Of a stretch of DNA of 6,117 nucleotides, positions 5,870 through 6,117 are shown one piece after another (the stretch's first letter is position 1; each line of letters begins with the position of its first letter). A model generated the notes under the pieces. It searched no databases. It saw nothing but the letters and a program-made list of their open reading frames with translations, and was not told the DNA's origin. A program made the position numbers and the translations under genes. The stretch covers positions 1 through 6,117 of the forward strand of contig JADFYC010000227.1 of NCBI GenBank assembly GCA_015233295.1, given 5' to 3'. The stretch is from Deltaproteobacteria bacterium. Its GTDB lineage: Bacteria; Desulfobacterota; JADFXK01.

Positions 5870-5924
5870 CACTTTGTCCTAATCATTAAGGTCGACTACC
5901 AGGGAGAGGGCGCAACGGTCCGAA

Positions 5925-6117
5925 TCAGGAACGTTTCCGCACAACCAGCACAGAGCAAGGAGCCCGGCGAACCACCTTTTCAGCCGTGCTGCCGAAAAAC
6001 ACGTAAGCCAGCCCGGTCAAGCCATGGGCGCCCATCACCAGGACATCTATATCTTTTTCTTTCACGAAATTAATGATCTCCGTAGCTGGATGTCCGCTTA
6101 AGATGTGGATTTCAGAG
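5925..6117 (-). CDS. Universal stress protein (UspA family), C-terminal part (5' end outside window)
   Basis: The last 63 residues of a gene whose start lies beyond the window edge. The reading frame ends at TGA (5925-5927). The visible part carries the family's nucleotide-binding signature G-x2-G-x9-G-S/T, as MGAHGLTG, then nine residues after the second Gly, then GST. It finishes with the usual AEKVVRRAPCSVLVVR strand. The segment EIHILSGHPATEIINFV is the helix before the DVLVMG strand. Members with this signature bind ATP, and the proteins act in the cytoplasm in stress and energy limitation. Whether this is a one- or two-domain protein cannot be told. The acyl-CoA-binding gene follows 55 nt later on the same strand, with no terminator seen between them. 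Confidence 0.92.
   Translation of the reverse strand, partial: SEIHILSGHPATEIINFVKEKDIDVLVMGAHGLTGLAYVFFGSTAEKVVRRAPCSVLVVRKRS

Overview
The window reads as part of a chromosome from a Gram-negative, probably anaerobic bacterium. The gene mix of a DUF362 protein, a periplasmic parvulin, a bacterial acyl-CoA-binding protein and a NorD/CbbO-like von Willebrand protein, together with roughly 50% GC, fits the Desulfobacterota (former Deltaproteobacteria). That assignment is an inference from protein style. No rRNA or other marker is present to confirm it.

All six genes lie on the minus strand, so transcription runs from high to low coordinates. In that order they are: (1) the C-terminal 63 residues of a universal stress protein, cut by the window edge (5925-6117); (2) a small acyl-CoA-binding protein (5612-5869); (3) an 862-residue protein with a C-terminal VWA domain of the NorD/CbbO type (3001-5589), 22 nt downstream of gene 2 and probably cotranscribed with it; (4) FabH, beta-ketoacyl-ACP synthase III (1724-2698), behind its own strong sigma70-type promoter (2778-2806); (5) an exported parvulin-type peptidyl-prolyl isomerase (318-1409); (6) the first 63 residues of a DUF362 protein, cut by the other edge (1-191). 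No plus-strand gene, tRNA, rRNA, CRISPR array or insertion sequence was found.

Three gaps hold structure. The gap at 2728-3000 carries the fabH promoter and several short inverted repeats. The gap at 1410-1723 carries a long imperfect inverted repeat that, read on the minus strand, runs into nine T residues, then a 7-bp hairpin, a small palindrome and the isomerase ribosome-binding site. The gap at 192-317 carries two tandem hairpins ahead of the DUF362 gene.

Two genes concern acyl thioesters: the acyl-CoA-binding protein holds long-chain acyl-CoA, and FabH starts fatty-acid synthesis from acyl-CoA and malonyl-ACP. The VWA protein sits between them without the MoxR-type AAA+ ATPase its relatives normally work with. 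The clearest anomaly is at the fabH 5' end. The best ribosome-binding site and ATG (2727) are out of frame with the conserved protein by what looks like one missing base, so the gene either has a frameshift (real or a sequencing error) or starts at an SD-less GTG. Nothing here amounts to a proven new system; the VWA/acyl-CoA-binding pairing and the intergenic repeats are the best leads.
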